In this document: piece by piece, positions 9,278 through 16,807 of the stretch
Position numbering within the stretch: position 1 is the first letter of the stretch
How the letters are laid out: each line of letters starts with the position of its first letter
Assembly: GCF_900129555.1 (NCBI RefSeq)
Contig: NZ_FQWC01000002.1
Span: 720,450 to 784,449, forward strand
Direction of reading: 5' to 3'
DNA: 64,000 nucleotides
DNA from: Flavobacterium defluvii
GTDB taxonomy: Bacteria > Bacteroidota > Bacteroidia > Flavobacteriales > Flavobacteriaceae
Made by a program: the position numbers and the translations under genes
Notes under the pieces: generated by a model
Databases searched by the model: none
Seen by the model: the letters and a program-made list of their open reading frames with translations, nothing else
Told to the model about the DNA's origin: nothing

Positions 9278-9709
9278 ATGAATCCAGAAGACGGGATTGA
9301 AAGATTTATCAGGGCCCAGCAGGATGCCTACGCTCGGGCATTGGAAGAAATCAGAAACGGACGCAAGCAGAGCCACTGGATGTGGTTTGTCTTCCCGCAG
9401 ATCAGGGGTCTGGGGTTTACGGACTATAATGTATATTTTGGGATAAAAGACCTGGACGAAGCCAGGGAATATCTCAACGATCCGGTGCTGGGGAAACGTC
9501 TTGTCGAGATTTCACAGGCGGTTCTGGGACTGAACGGAAAAACCGCGCTGGAGATTTTCGGAAAGCCTGACCAGCGGAAGCTCAGGTCCTGCATGACGCT
9601 GTTCAGCAGGATTGCCGATGCGGATCCGGTCTTCGGAAAAGTGCTGCAGAAATACTATGGCGGAATTTTGGATGAGAAAACAATTTCCATTCTCGGGATT
9701 CAAAATTAG
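9278..9709 (+). CDS. DUF1810 family protein
   Basis: The sequence matches DUF1810 along its 143-residue length: an N-terminal helix (ERFIRAQQDAYARALEEI), then the signature SHWMWFVFPQIRGLG (about residues 33-47), YFGIKDLDEAREYL, and a C-terminal RKLRSCMTLFSRIA segment. Family members are small single-domain proteins of 130-150 residues, so this is full length. Biochemical function is unknown for the family. It converges on the SRAP/dnaE/dinB cassette, only 23 bases from its last gene. Confidence 0.85.
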   Translation: MNPEDGIERFIRAQQDAYARALEEIRNGRKQSHWMWFVFPQIRGLGFTDYNVYFGIKDLDEAREYLNDPVLGKRLVEISQAVLGLNGKTALEIFGKPDQRKLRSCMTLFSRIADADPVFGKVLQKYYGGILDEKTISILGIQN

Positions 9710-9732
9710 GCTCTAATGGTTCTATCCAAACC

Positions 9733-10170
9733 TCACAGGTCGACGTAGATAATTTTCACCTTCTCGCGGTGCCCGTCGATCAGGCTGTTTATCTCCTCGC
9801 TCAGCTCCCTGTATTTGGCTGCCGACTCTTCCTTTTCCTGATTCTTTTCCATTTCCAGCCTATAGGTTTTTTCCTCGGGAGTTTCCTGGACCATCTGCCC
9901 CAATTCCATTTCGATGCGGGGCGAGCCATCATTTTCCAGAGCCTCTTTCTGCTTCCGCCTTAAGGCAGCTTTTGCCTCCCTGTGGCAGATGATGATGTAG
10001 TCTTTCAGCAGCCCGACGCATCTTTGCACATGCTCGCCGAAGCCGCCGTCTTCGTCAAGGAGTTCATGGGGATAGGTGTAATTGATGATCTCTATTCGGG
10101 AATGCAGGTCAATTTTAAAGTATTCTATAAATTCTGAGTCTGTGACTCCGTTAAACTTATCGATTTCCAT
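9733..10170 (-). CDS. Hypothetical charged protein (145 aa), end of the dinB cassette
   Basis: A 145-residue protein, strongly charged, with a long probable coiled coil from about residue 75 to 130 (runs of Glu, Lys and Arg). No membrane helix or cysteine cluster beyond single residues. It begins 11 bases after the stop of the SRAP gene on the same strand and is probably co-transcribed with it. No family was recognised; a structural partner role in the damage-response cassette is only a guess from position. Confidence 0.5.
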   Translation of the reverse strand: MEIDKFNGVTDSEFIEYFKIDLHSRIEIINYTYPHELLDEDGGFGEHVQRCVGLLKDYIIICHREAKAALRRKQKEALENDGSPRIEMELGQMVQETPEEKTYRLEMEKNQEKEESAAKYRELSEEINSLIDGHREKVKIIYVDL

Positions 10171-10181
10171 AGCAGCGTCTT

Positions 10182-10805
10182 TTAGATTTGAAAGCCGACC
10201 AGGTTTCCCTGATAGGGAAATGCGAAATCCTCAATTTTAACCGACTGGTCCAGCCATGCGGATTCGTCCTGGCGCTTGAGCATAATGGGCATCCTGAGCT
10301 TATGGTTATGGATGTACTGCATCAGATCGTTTGCTTTTGTGGTCACCATGGTGTAGGTGTTTTTTACCTCATCTGTTGCCGGATCCGTCCAGGAGGAATA
10401 CAGGCCGGCAAACGTAAAGATTTCATCATCCTGCGAATTGATCTGGTATTTGTCCTTGCTTTTTCCCTTCTCGTCGTTCCAGTGCCATTCGTAGTAGGCA
10501 GAGGCAATTATCAGGCAGCGGTTGTGGGTGATGTTCTTGAAGGAGGCCTTTTCGTCTATGCTCTCGATCCTTGCATTGAGCGTGTTTTTTCTGAATTCTA
10601 TATCCTTCGCCCATGACGGGAGAAGCCCCCAGGTGTAATCCGTTGTGATCAGGTGCGGGGAGGAATTAAGGATAATGGGAATGTTCGGATGCGAGAATCC
10701 GTTTATGAAATCCGACTGCAGGTAGGTTTCCTCATTGTCCACTTCTGCATTAAAACGGCGTTTCACGTTTTCAATTGCGGCTGACTGCTGGGTGTAGTAA
10801 CAAAT
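10182..10805 (-). CDS. yedK: SRAP/YedK (HMCES-like) abasic-site cross-linking protein, apparent AUU start
   Basis: SOS-response-associated peptidase family. These proteins use an N-terminal Cys2, exposed after Met removal, to form a thiazolidine link with abasic sites in single-stranded DNA. The frame reads I-I-CYYTQQSAAIENVKRRF, exactly the family N-terminus, but the codon before the cysteine (10805-10803) is ATT, not ATG. The family Asn of LNARIES, the Glu of ASAYYEWHW and the late His of HNHKLRMPIML are present. The only upstream in-frame start, GTG at 10880, would put 26 residues before the cysteine and should block catalysis. Either translation starts at AUU, as known for infC, or the start codon is mutated. 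It follows dinB and dnaE on the same strand. Confidence 0.75.
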   Translation of the reverse strand: MCYYTQQSAAIENVKRRFNAEVDNEETYLQSDFINGFSHPNIPIILNSSPHLITTDYTWGLLPSWAKDIEFRKNTLNARIESIDEKASFKNITHNRCLIIASAYYEWHWNDEKGKSKDKYQINSQDDEIFTFAGLYSSWTDPATDEVKNTYTMVTTKANDLMQYIHNHKLRMPIMLKRQDESAWLDQSVKIEDFAFPYQGNLVGFQI

Positions 10806-10949
10806 AATGGGTCTTTTATTATAATTGGAAACATTCAGTAGCACAGCAAAAAAAGGCGGCAGACTTCTTGTCTTTCTCACTGGGCTGCTGTGCGGATTAC
10901 TGGCTTTCCATCAAATTTAGTTCATAATTAGGACTTTACATAAAAAAAA

Positions 10950-13900
10950 TCAAAATTTCATTCTGTGGCGCGGAAGATTGATTTCATGCTCCTGCGGATA
11001 TGGCTGGCGGTGCGTGCTGCTGGCATCCTCTTTGATATTGTGCTGGGTGGTATACCTCTTTTCCGAATCCGAGTATCTTGGATCAGGGATAAAGGGCATT
11101 TTGGCCATCCTTGAAATGGTGATGGTCGGGAAATGGTAATCGATTTCGACAGTCCCCCGAAGCAGGTAGCAGCCGCCTCCCTGAAACGGATTCTGGACCA
11201 GACTGTCCGGGAAATGCGCCGTATCAAAATAGGCCCCCTCATTATCGATCCATGTCCCGAAATACATGTTGCCCCTTTTGGTCGGCACCTGTTTGGTCGA
11301 GATCAGGTAGGCGAGCATGCGGACCTCCTTCTTATGGTATTTCAGAAGATCCCGCACCATCACATCCCCGCGGTATCCGGTTTTGAGCAGATCAAAAACG
11401 GTGCAGGAAACCGGGAAATTCAAAAGCTCGATCTCGTCAAAAGCATCCTCAAATACGGAGCGCTCCAGAACAGGCAGCTTAAATTCCTTTGCAGGCTGCT
11501 CGATGAGCATAAGCCCGCGGTTCTCGGGCCTGAAATTATTCATCAGAAGGCTCACCTGCACCAGCAGCTGGTTTTTGGTTTTTCCCGTAAAACGGAATGC
11601 GCCTATAAAAATCAGCGTCTTCACATTCTCAATTCCCATCGGCACCCTGTTTATGAAATCCTCCAGCGATTTATAGATGCCGTTTCTCTCCCGCTCAGCA
11701 GCGATGAACTGCGATAGTTTGGAATCCAGCCCCTGCAGGTGCATAAATCCCAGATAGATATCGCTGCCGTAAAGAGCGGTTTCATATCCGCTTCTGTTCA
11801 CGCATGGGGTATGGATGACAGCACCGGCCATTCTGGCTTCGTGCACATAGATTTCAGTTCTGTAGAACCCTCCCTGATTGTTGATTACGGCAACCATAAA
11901 TTCAATAGGGTAGTGCACCTTCAGATAAAGGCTCTGGTAGCTTTCCACGGCATAGGAAGCGGAGTGCGCCTTGCAGAAGGAATAGCCTGCAAAGGATTCG
12001 ATCTGGCGGTAGATTTCCTGGCTCAGCGCTTCGGGATGCCCTTTTGCGGCAGCCGAAATAAAGAAATCGTCCTTCACTTTCTGGAGCGCCGCTTTAGAGC
12101 GTCCCTTGCCCGACATGGCACGCCTTAGGATATCGCCGTCCGCGGCCGAGAGCCCGCCGTAATGCAGGGCAATTTTGATCACGTCTTCCTGATACACCAT
12201 AATGCCGTAGGTCTCTCCGAGCTCCTTTTCAAAGACCGGGTGAAAGTATTCAAATTTTGTCGGGTTGTTATGGCGGAATATGTATTCCTTCATCATTCCC
12301 GACTGCGCCACTCCCGGACGTATGATCGATGATGCCGCCACTAGCGTTTTATAGTTGTCGCATTTCAGGCGGCGCAACAGCCCGCGCATCGCAGGGCTTT
12401 CGATATAGAAGCATCCTATGGTTCTCCCTTCGGCGAGATAGACGTTTGCGGAGGGTTCGTTTTTTGAGATTCTCGTGTCGCGGATATTGATCCGGATTCC
12501 TCTGTTCTTCTCAATTATCTTCACGGTATCGTCAATATGCCCGATGCCGCGCTGGCTGAGGATATCAAACTTGTCAAAGCCGATATCCTCTGCTGTATGC
12601 ATATCAAAGAGCACAATCGGGAATCCTTTCGGGGGCATTTCCAGCGGCGTGTAATTGGTCAGCGGCTCTTCGGAGATCAATATCCCGCAGGAATGCATGC
12701 TTCGCATGTTGGGATATTTTTCGAGCATCATGCCGTATTCCTGAACCAGCTTTACAATGGAGTTGGTCTGGTGGAGCTTCATGGGATTTTTCGCCAGCAT
12801 ATCCAGCTCGTCTTTAGGCAGGCCGAAGACCTTGCCGACTTCGCGGAAAATCGAGCGGTATTTGAATTCCACATTCGTGCCGCAGAAAGCCACATAGTCG
12901 CTTCCGTACCGGTTGGAGATGTATTTCAGGATCACATCCCTTTCCTTCCACGACCAGTCGATATCGAAATCGGGAGGGCTTTTGCGGTTTTCATTCAGAA
13001 AGCGCTCGAAGTAAAGGTCAAGCTCCAATGGGCAGATGTCGGTTATGCCCAGACAGTACGCAATGATGCTGTTGGCGCCCGAGCCCCTTCCGATATGAAG
13101 GAAGCCGCAGAAGGTGCTGTAGCGTATGATATCCCAGGTGATCAGAAAGTAGCCGCTGAATTCAAGGTCATTGATGACTTTGAGCTCTTTCTCCACACGC
13201 GCTTTTGCTTCTGCATTATGGCTCCCGTATCTCCATACCAGGCCTTCTTCTGCCAAAGAGGTCAAGAGTGCAATATCCCCTTTTTTACTTTTGGTGTAAT
13301 GCCTTTTGTTTTTCGGACTTTCAAAATCGTACTGAAAATTACAGCGTTCGATGATATACCTTGTATTCTGGATGATTTCGGGATAATCTTTATACAGTGC
13401 GATAAGTTCCGCTTCCGGAATCATGACATCCGATTTGCTGCACCAGTCATCAGGTTCGAGTTTGGAGAGAAGCTCATTGAGGTCAACCGCGCGCAGGATC
13501 CTGTGCAGGTTGTATTCCCTTTTGGTGCGGAATACCACCGGCTGTAGCATTACCATTTCGGCGCGGCGTTTTCTCCACTGCGATACGACGAGCTTCTGCA
13601 GCTGGTCGGGACGTATGCCTATGTATTCATTATGCCGCAGCTCGTCGGGAGCATTTTCCAGAGGATAGATGATGAAAACATCCGAGAAGAACGGCGCTGT
13701 TTCGGGCAGCGGTTTCTTTTCAAAGTTATGCTCGGTCAGAAAGCGGTTCATTTGGGCGAGCCCCACGGCATTCTGCGCAAGGCCGATATAGCGCAATTTA
13801 TGGCTGCAGCGGAATTCTATGCCGACTAGCGGTTTTATGCCCAGGGCCTGGCAGCCTTTTATAAAATCATAAATCCCTGTAACGGTATTGATATCGGTCA

Positions 13901-14003
13901 GGGCTGCCGCCGTGACACCGCAATCCGCTGCCTGCCTGATCAGATCATCCAGCGGTATGGTGCCGTAGCGCAGGGAATGGAATGAGTGGCAGTTGAGAAA
14001 CAT
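10950..14003 (-). CDS. dnaE: DNA polymerase III alpha-like subunit, error-prone DnaE type
   Basis: C-family DNA polymerase, 1017 residues, shorter than replicative DnaE (about 1160-1450) and close to the size of damage-associated DnaE2 enzymes. The N-terminal PHP domain is recognisable (CHSFHSLRYG, ALTDINT), but TDI replaces the usual TDH, so the proofreading-type metal site looks incomplete. The palm has PDFDIDW near residue 343 with two catalytic Asp, and KFDILSQRGIGHI supplies the third. The gene starts 3 bases after dinB and is translated with it. The pair resembles the ImuB-DnaE2 mutasome, implying translesion synthesis after DNA damage. A chromosomal replicative dnaE presumably exists elsewhere. 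Confidence 0.85.
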   Translation of the reverse strand: MFLNCHSFHSLRYGTIPLDDLIRQAADCGVTAAALTDINTVTGIYDFIKGCQALGIKPLVGIEFRCSHKLRYIGLAQNAVGLAQMNRFLTEHNFEKKPLPETAPFFSDVFIIYPLENAPDELRHNEYIGIRPDQLQKLVVSQWRKRRAEMVMLQPVVFRTKREYNLHRILRAVDLNELLSKLEPDDWCSKSDVMIPEAELIALYKDYPEIIQNTRYIIERCNFQYDFESPKNKRHYTKSKKGDIALLTSLAEEGLVWRYGSHNAEAKARVEKELKVINDLEFSGYFLITWDIIRYSTFCGFLHIGRGSGANSIIAYCLGITDICPLELDLYFERFLNENRKSPPDFDIDWSWKERDVILKYISNRYGSDYVAFCGTNVEFKYRSIFREVGKVFGLPKDELDMLAKNPMKLHQTNSIVKLVQEYGMMLEKYPNMRSMHSCGILISEEPLTNYTPLEMPPKGFPIVLFDMHTAEDIGFDKFDILSQRGIGHIDDTVKIIEKNRGIRINIRDTRISKNEPSANVYLAEGRTIGCFYIESPAMRGLLRRLKCDNYKTLVAASSIIRPGVAQSGMMKEYIFRHNNPTKFEYFHPVFEKELGETYGIMVYQEDVIKIALHYGGLSAADGDILRRAMSGKGRSKAALQKVKDDFFISAAAKGHPEALSQEIYRQIESFAGYSFCKAHSASYAVESYQSLYLKVHYPIEFMVAVINNQGGFYRTEIYVHEARMAGAVIHTPCVNRSGYETALYGSDIYLGFMHLQGLDSKLSQFIAAERERNGIYKSLEDFINRVPMGIENVKTLIFIGAFRFTGKTKNQLLVQVSLLMNNFRPENRGLMLIEQPAKEFKLPVLERSVFEDAFDEIELLNFPVSCTVFDLLKTGYRGDVMVRDLLKYHKKEVRMLAYLISTKQVPTKRGNMYFGTWIDNEGAYFDTAHFPDSLVQNPFQGGGCYLLRGTVEIDYHFPTITISRMAKMPFIPDPRYSDSEKRYTTQHNIKEDASSTHRQPYPQEHEINLPRHRMKF

Positions 14004-14006
14004 GAT

Positions 14007-15188
14007 TTATTTTTTTCGTTTTAAAATTTCGTCTTTATTGTTGGGCTTGAAAGATGCACCGGCGCATCTCATCACGGCATCAAAGCCGTAGCGGTTCTTC
14101 ATTCGGTCCATGGCCTGATACAGGGCAAGCATTTCCTCGGTGTCATTGAAAAGGTCGATCTGGTAGGTTCCCCTGACAAGGCCGCTGAAGCGCACCCCGA
14201 TAAGGCGGAGCCTCATGCGGCGCTGGTAGAGCCTGTTGAAGAGATCTGCGACCGTCTGGTTCAGGATATGGTCGGCCGAAGTATACTGCACACGGGACTG
14301 TTTGGTTTCGGTATCAAAGTTGGCGTATCGTATTTTGACGGTCACAGTCGAGGCGAGCCACTCTTCGGCGCGCAGCTGGTAGGCCAGCTTTTCGACCATT
14401 CCCTGCAGGATCCTGCTGAGTTTCAATATATCGATCGTGTCCTGGGAGAAGGTGTGCTCGGTGGAAATGGACTTTCTTTCCGTGTAGGGCTCCACAGGGG
14501 TGTTGTCGATGCCGTTGGCTTTCTTCCAGAGTTCTGTTCCGTTTTTGCCGATCATCTTCTGCAGGGACTCGGCAGGCATTTCAGAGAGCGTGCGGATGGT
14601 GCGGATGCCGATGCGCGAAAGAAGCTCAAAGGTTTTCTGCCCCACCATCGGGATCTTGCGGATGGAGAGCGGGTTCAGGAAGGACTGCACCAGATGCTCG
14701 GGGATTTCAAGGTTCTGCTTCTGCTTGCCTTCGCCCGTGCCGATTTTCGATACGGTCTTGTTGACCGAAAGGGCAAAGGTGAGGGGCAGGCCCGTTTCCT
14801 TTGTGATGCGCTGCGCCAGCTCATCGGTCCATTTGTAGCTGCCGTAGAAGCGGTCCATGCCGGTGATGTCGAGATAGAATTCATCGATGCTGGCCTTTTC
14901 CACCACGGGCGCCTTTTCCTGGATGATTTCGGTGATGTCATGGGAGAGCCTCGAGTAGAGCTCCATGTCGCCCTTCATGATTTTGGCCTGCGGGCAGAGC
15001 TTCATGGCCATATGTATGGGCATGGCCGAACGCACCCCGAATTTACGGGCTTCGTATGAGCAGGATGCCACAACGCCCCTGTCCCCGCCGCCTATGATCA
15101 GCGGAATGCCGTTAAGTTCTGAATTGGAAAGCCTTTCGCACGATACGAAAAAGGTGTTCATGTCGATATGCACAATTGCCCTGCTCAT
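14007..15188 (-). CDS. dinB: Y-family DNA polymerase (DinB / Pol IV-like)
   Basis: Translesion polymerase of 393 residues. The catalytic motifs are HIDMNTFFVSCERL at the N-terminus and KASIDEFYLDITG near residue 100. Helix-hairpin-helix segments follow (IRKIPMVGQKTFELLSRIGI), and a little-finger domain ends with QIDLF near residue 345, a good beta-clamp binding motif. First gene of a damage cassette dinB-dnaE-yedK-hypothetical on the minus strand. A perfect inverted repeat overlaps the start codon, suggesting repressor control. DinB versus UmuC subclass cannot be settled here. Confidence 0.9.
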   Translation of the reverse strand: MSRAIVHIDMNTFFVSCERLSNSELNGIPLIIGGGDRGVVASCSYEARKFGVRSAMPIHMAMKLCPQAKIMKGDMELYSRLSHDITEIIQEKAPVVEKASIDEFYLDITGMDRFYGSYKWTDELAQRITKETGLPLTFALSVNKTVSKIGTGEGKQKQNLEIPEHLVQSFLNPLSIRKIPMVGQKTFELLSRIGIRTIRTLSEMPAESLQKMIGKNGTELWKKANGIDNTPVEPYTERKSISTEHTFSQDTIDILKLSRILQGMVEKLAYQLRAEEWLASTVTVKIRYANFDTETKQSRVQYTSADHILNQTVADLFNRLYQRRMRLRLIGVRFSGLVRGTYQIDLFNDTEEMLALYQAMDRMKNRYGFDAVMRCAGASFKPNNKDEILKRKK

Positions 15189-15213
15189 GGTCTGTTCATT
15201 TTTATACAGACCA
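15188..15213 (-). promoter_or_regulatory. Palindromic operator candidate over the dinB start
   Basis: TGGTCTGT (15188-15195), 10-base spacer, ACAGACCA (15206-15213): a perfect 8-bp inverted repeat that includes the first base of the dinB ATG. It overlaps the predicted transcription start (the -7 element is at 15219-15212). A repressor dimer bound here would block the damage cassette, as LexA-type proteins do elsewhere; alternatively it forms an mRNA hairpin over the ribosome site. Confidence 0.55.
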
Positions 15214-15252
15214 AAATTAGCACAGATAATAACATTTTTTAAAAGTTATTAT
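15212..15252 (-). promoter_or_regulatory. dinB promoter -7 element and upstream inverted repeat
   Basis: The minus strand carries TAATTTTG (15219-15212), a full TAnnTTTG match, 24 bases before the dinB ATG. Just upstream, ATAATAAC (15226-15233) and GTTATTAT (15245-15252) form a perfect 8-bp inverted repeat with an 11-base AT spacer across the -33 region, where no TTG is visible. It may be a second operator or activator site. Confidence 0.45.
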
Positions 15253-15621
15253 GTTACAAATAGCAACAATTTTAAAAAAGCCTTATTTTTCAGCAGGTAT
15301 TCATAAAAGAAAAAAGAGGGCGGAAAGGCTTTATTCAGAATTTACGGCATAGGGAATTCTGAAAAGAATGCTGTTTTTATTTTTAAAAGGATTAAATGAA
15401 TTTTAAAAAAAATGTTATAAAGTGTTATTGTTTCTATAATTTTCAATCTTTTGCTTCAATTTCTGAAAATTATGCAGGTAAATTCCGTATATTTAAGGTC
15501 TGTTAACCGCTAAACGGATATAATTCGATTATTTATGGATCTTCAATTCTTACGTATCTGATATGTATTTTTTGCGGATTCTCAGATTCTTGTCTTCTGC
15601 AGCAGCATAAAGCATGAGACC
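15253..15621. other. Intergenic region between dinB and the response regulator
   Basis: AT-rich divergent region. It probably contains the promoter of the plus-strand response regulator; the nearest resemblance is TATTTTTTG around 15566, one base longer than the consensus. No supported coding frame or RNA gene is seen. Confidence 0.45.
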
Positions 15622-16071
15622 ATGTCGCAAATATATAATTCCAAAAAGATTATCTATCTGGCAGATGATGATGAGGACGACAGGCTGCTGTTCCTCGATG
15701 CCGTTCAGGAGCTCAGCCTTCCGGTGACTGTCAATACAGCCGAAGACGGGCATCAGCTTCTGAGTGCTCTTAATAAGGCGGGGGAAAGGCTTCCTGAAAT
15801 CATTTTTCTGGACATCAACATGCCTGTCAAAAACGGTTTTGAATGCCTTGAAGAAATACGGCGGGGAACGCTGCCGTTCAGCGGCGTAAAAGTAATCATG
15901 CTTTCCACCAGCAGCAATGCTGAAAACATAAACCGCTCCTTTGAACTGGGAGCCGATTACTATGCCGTCAAACCCAGCACATTCAAGGCCCTTAAAGATC
16001 TCCTGCAGAGCGTAATGGAAATGGACTGGAGCATTCCCGGAAGAAACAAGGCAGAATTCCTTCTGGTTTGA
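15622..16071 (+). CDS. Single-domain response regulator (CheY/Rcp1-like)
   Basis: Receiver domain protein of 149 residues without an output domain. Acidic pocket Asp15-Asp17 (ADDDEDD), phosphoacceptor Asp64 in FLDINMP, the Ser95/Thr96 switch (MLSTSS) and Lys117 (AVKPS) are all present. Single-domain regulators of this kind act as phosphate shuttles or bind a partner protein. No histidine kinase is adjacent, so the partner is unknown. A strong terminator follows 19 bases after the stop, making it monocistronic. Confidence 0.85.
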   Translation: MSQIYNSKKIIYLADDDEDDRLLFLDAVQELSLPVTVNTAEDGHQLLSALNKAGERLPEIIFLDINMPVKNGFECLEEIRRGTLPFSGVKVIMLSTSSNAENINRSFELGADYYAVKPSTFKALKDLLQSVMEMDWSIPGRNKAEFLLV

Positions 16072-16090
16072 GAAGGAGTCCATCATAAAA

Positions 16091-16128
16091 AAATACAGCC
16101 CTGCAGTGTGAACTGCAGGGCTGTATTT
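16091..16128. terminator. Bidirectional rho-independent terminator
   Basis: AAATACAGCCCTGCAG (16091-16106) pairs perfectly with CTGCAGGGCTGTATTT (16113-16128) around a 6-base loop, with A-rich sequence before and T-rich after. It lies between two converging genes and can serve both. Confidence 0.85.
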
Positions 16129-16146
16129 TATAAATTAAAGCCGGTT

Positions 16147-16440
16147 TTAAACAGCGGCTTCCTCTGAAAGCGATTGATCAGAGGTGTCTTCCTGAATATT
16201 CTCCACAGCTGCTTCTCTGGCTGAAGCCTGCGGTGCGGCAGTCTTTTTCATAAGGATATAAAAATCCCTGAGATGCCACCATGCCGGACAGCGGTCCACA
16301 GGTCCGCTGAAGTTTCTGATGGTGCTGTAGCTGCTCCTGAGAAAAACCTGCGTATCTGTGATGTTTGCCCATTCAGTCAGTCTTACTTCCTTCGGCGGGG
16401 GATTGCTTTCAAAATAGCGTTTTATTTCTTCGTGGTTCAT
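16147..16440 (-). CDS. DUF6965-like small protein (97 aa)
   Basis: The first 65 residues (YFESNPPPKEVRLTEWANI, TDTQVFLRSSYSTIRNF, PAWWHLRDFYILMKK) resemble the DUF6965 family of small Bacteroidota proteins. The last 30 residues are a low-complexity Ala/Glu tail. Soluble, no signal peptide. Function of the family is unknown. It converges on the response regulator across a shared terminator. Confidence 0.55.
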   Translation of the reverse strand: MNHEEIKRYFESNPPPKEVRLTEWANITDTQVFLRSSYSTIRNFSGPVDRCPAWWHLRDFYILMKKTAAPQASAREAAVENIQEDTSDQSLSEEAAV

Positions 16441-16807
16441 TCCGCAAATTTAGGCAAAATGCCCCGCACTTACAAGGGAAGAACGGGAGCATAGCACTTG
16501 ATTTGCTTCGGATTCATCCGCTTTTCCAGCAACTTTTTGAAGACCAATTATATGCAGCTTGCTAAAAATCTGCCCACTTTTTGGGTATCGAGAAAATTTT
16601 TTTAAGACCTAAGCGAATAGGAGGAAAATTACTTATAGGAAAAATAGACCATTTTTTATAAATAATGGATGAATTTTCATAATAATCACTTGATGCAATT
16701 GATCTAATTTGGCACTTTGAAAATGTACCACAGATTCAGCCATTTTCTACAAGCAGCAAATCTGCGTAGAATTTAAATGATGATGCAGTACAGTAAATGT
16801 ATTGGAC
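16441..16807. other. AT-rich intergenic region upstream of the MauE-like gene
   Basis: About 365 bases between divergent genes. It should contain the promoter for 16808-18319; the stretch TTGATGCAATTGATCTAATTTGG near 16690 is close to, but not a full match of, the consensus. Base composition changes here from moderately GC-rich to AT-rich, a possible edge of an acquired segment. Confidence 0.4.

Noticed and set aside
10806..10880. GTG-started extension of the SRAP gene
   Set aside because: Would add 25 residues before the Ile-Cys start and bury the catalytic cysteine; no homologous extension known to me.
12537..13547. 336-codon plus-strand ORF
   Set aside because: Lies wholly antisense to the dnaE-type gene, no recognisable domain; frame shadow of GC-rich codons.
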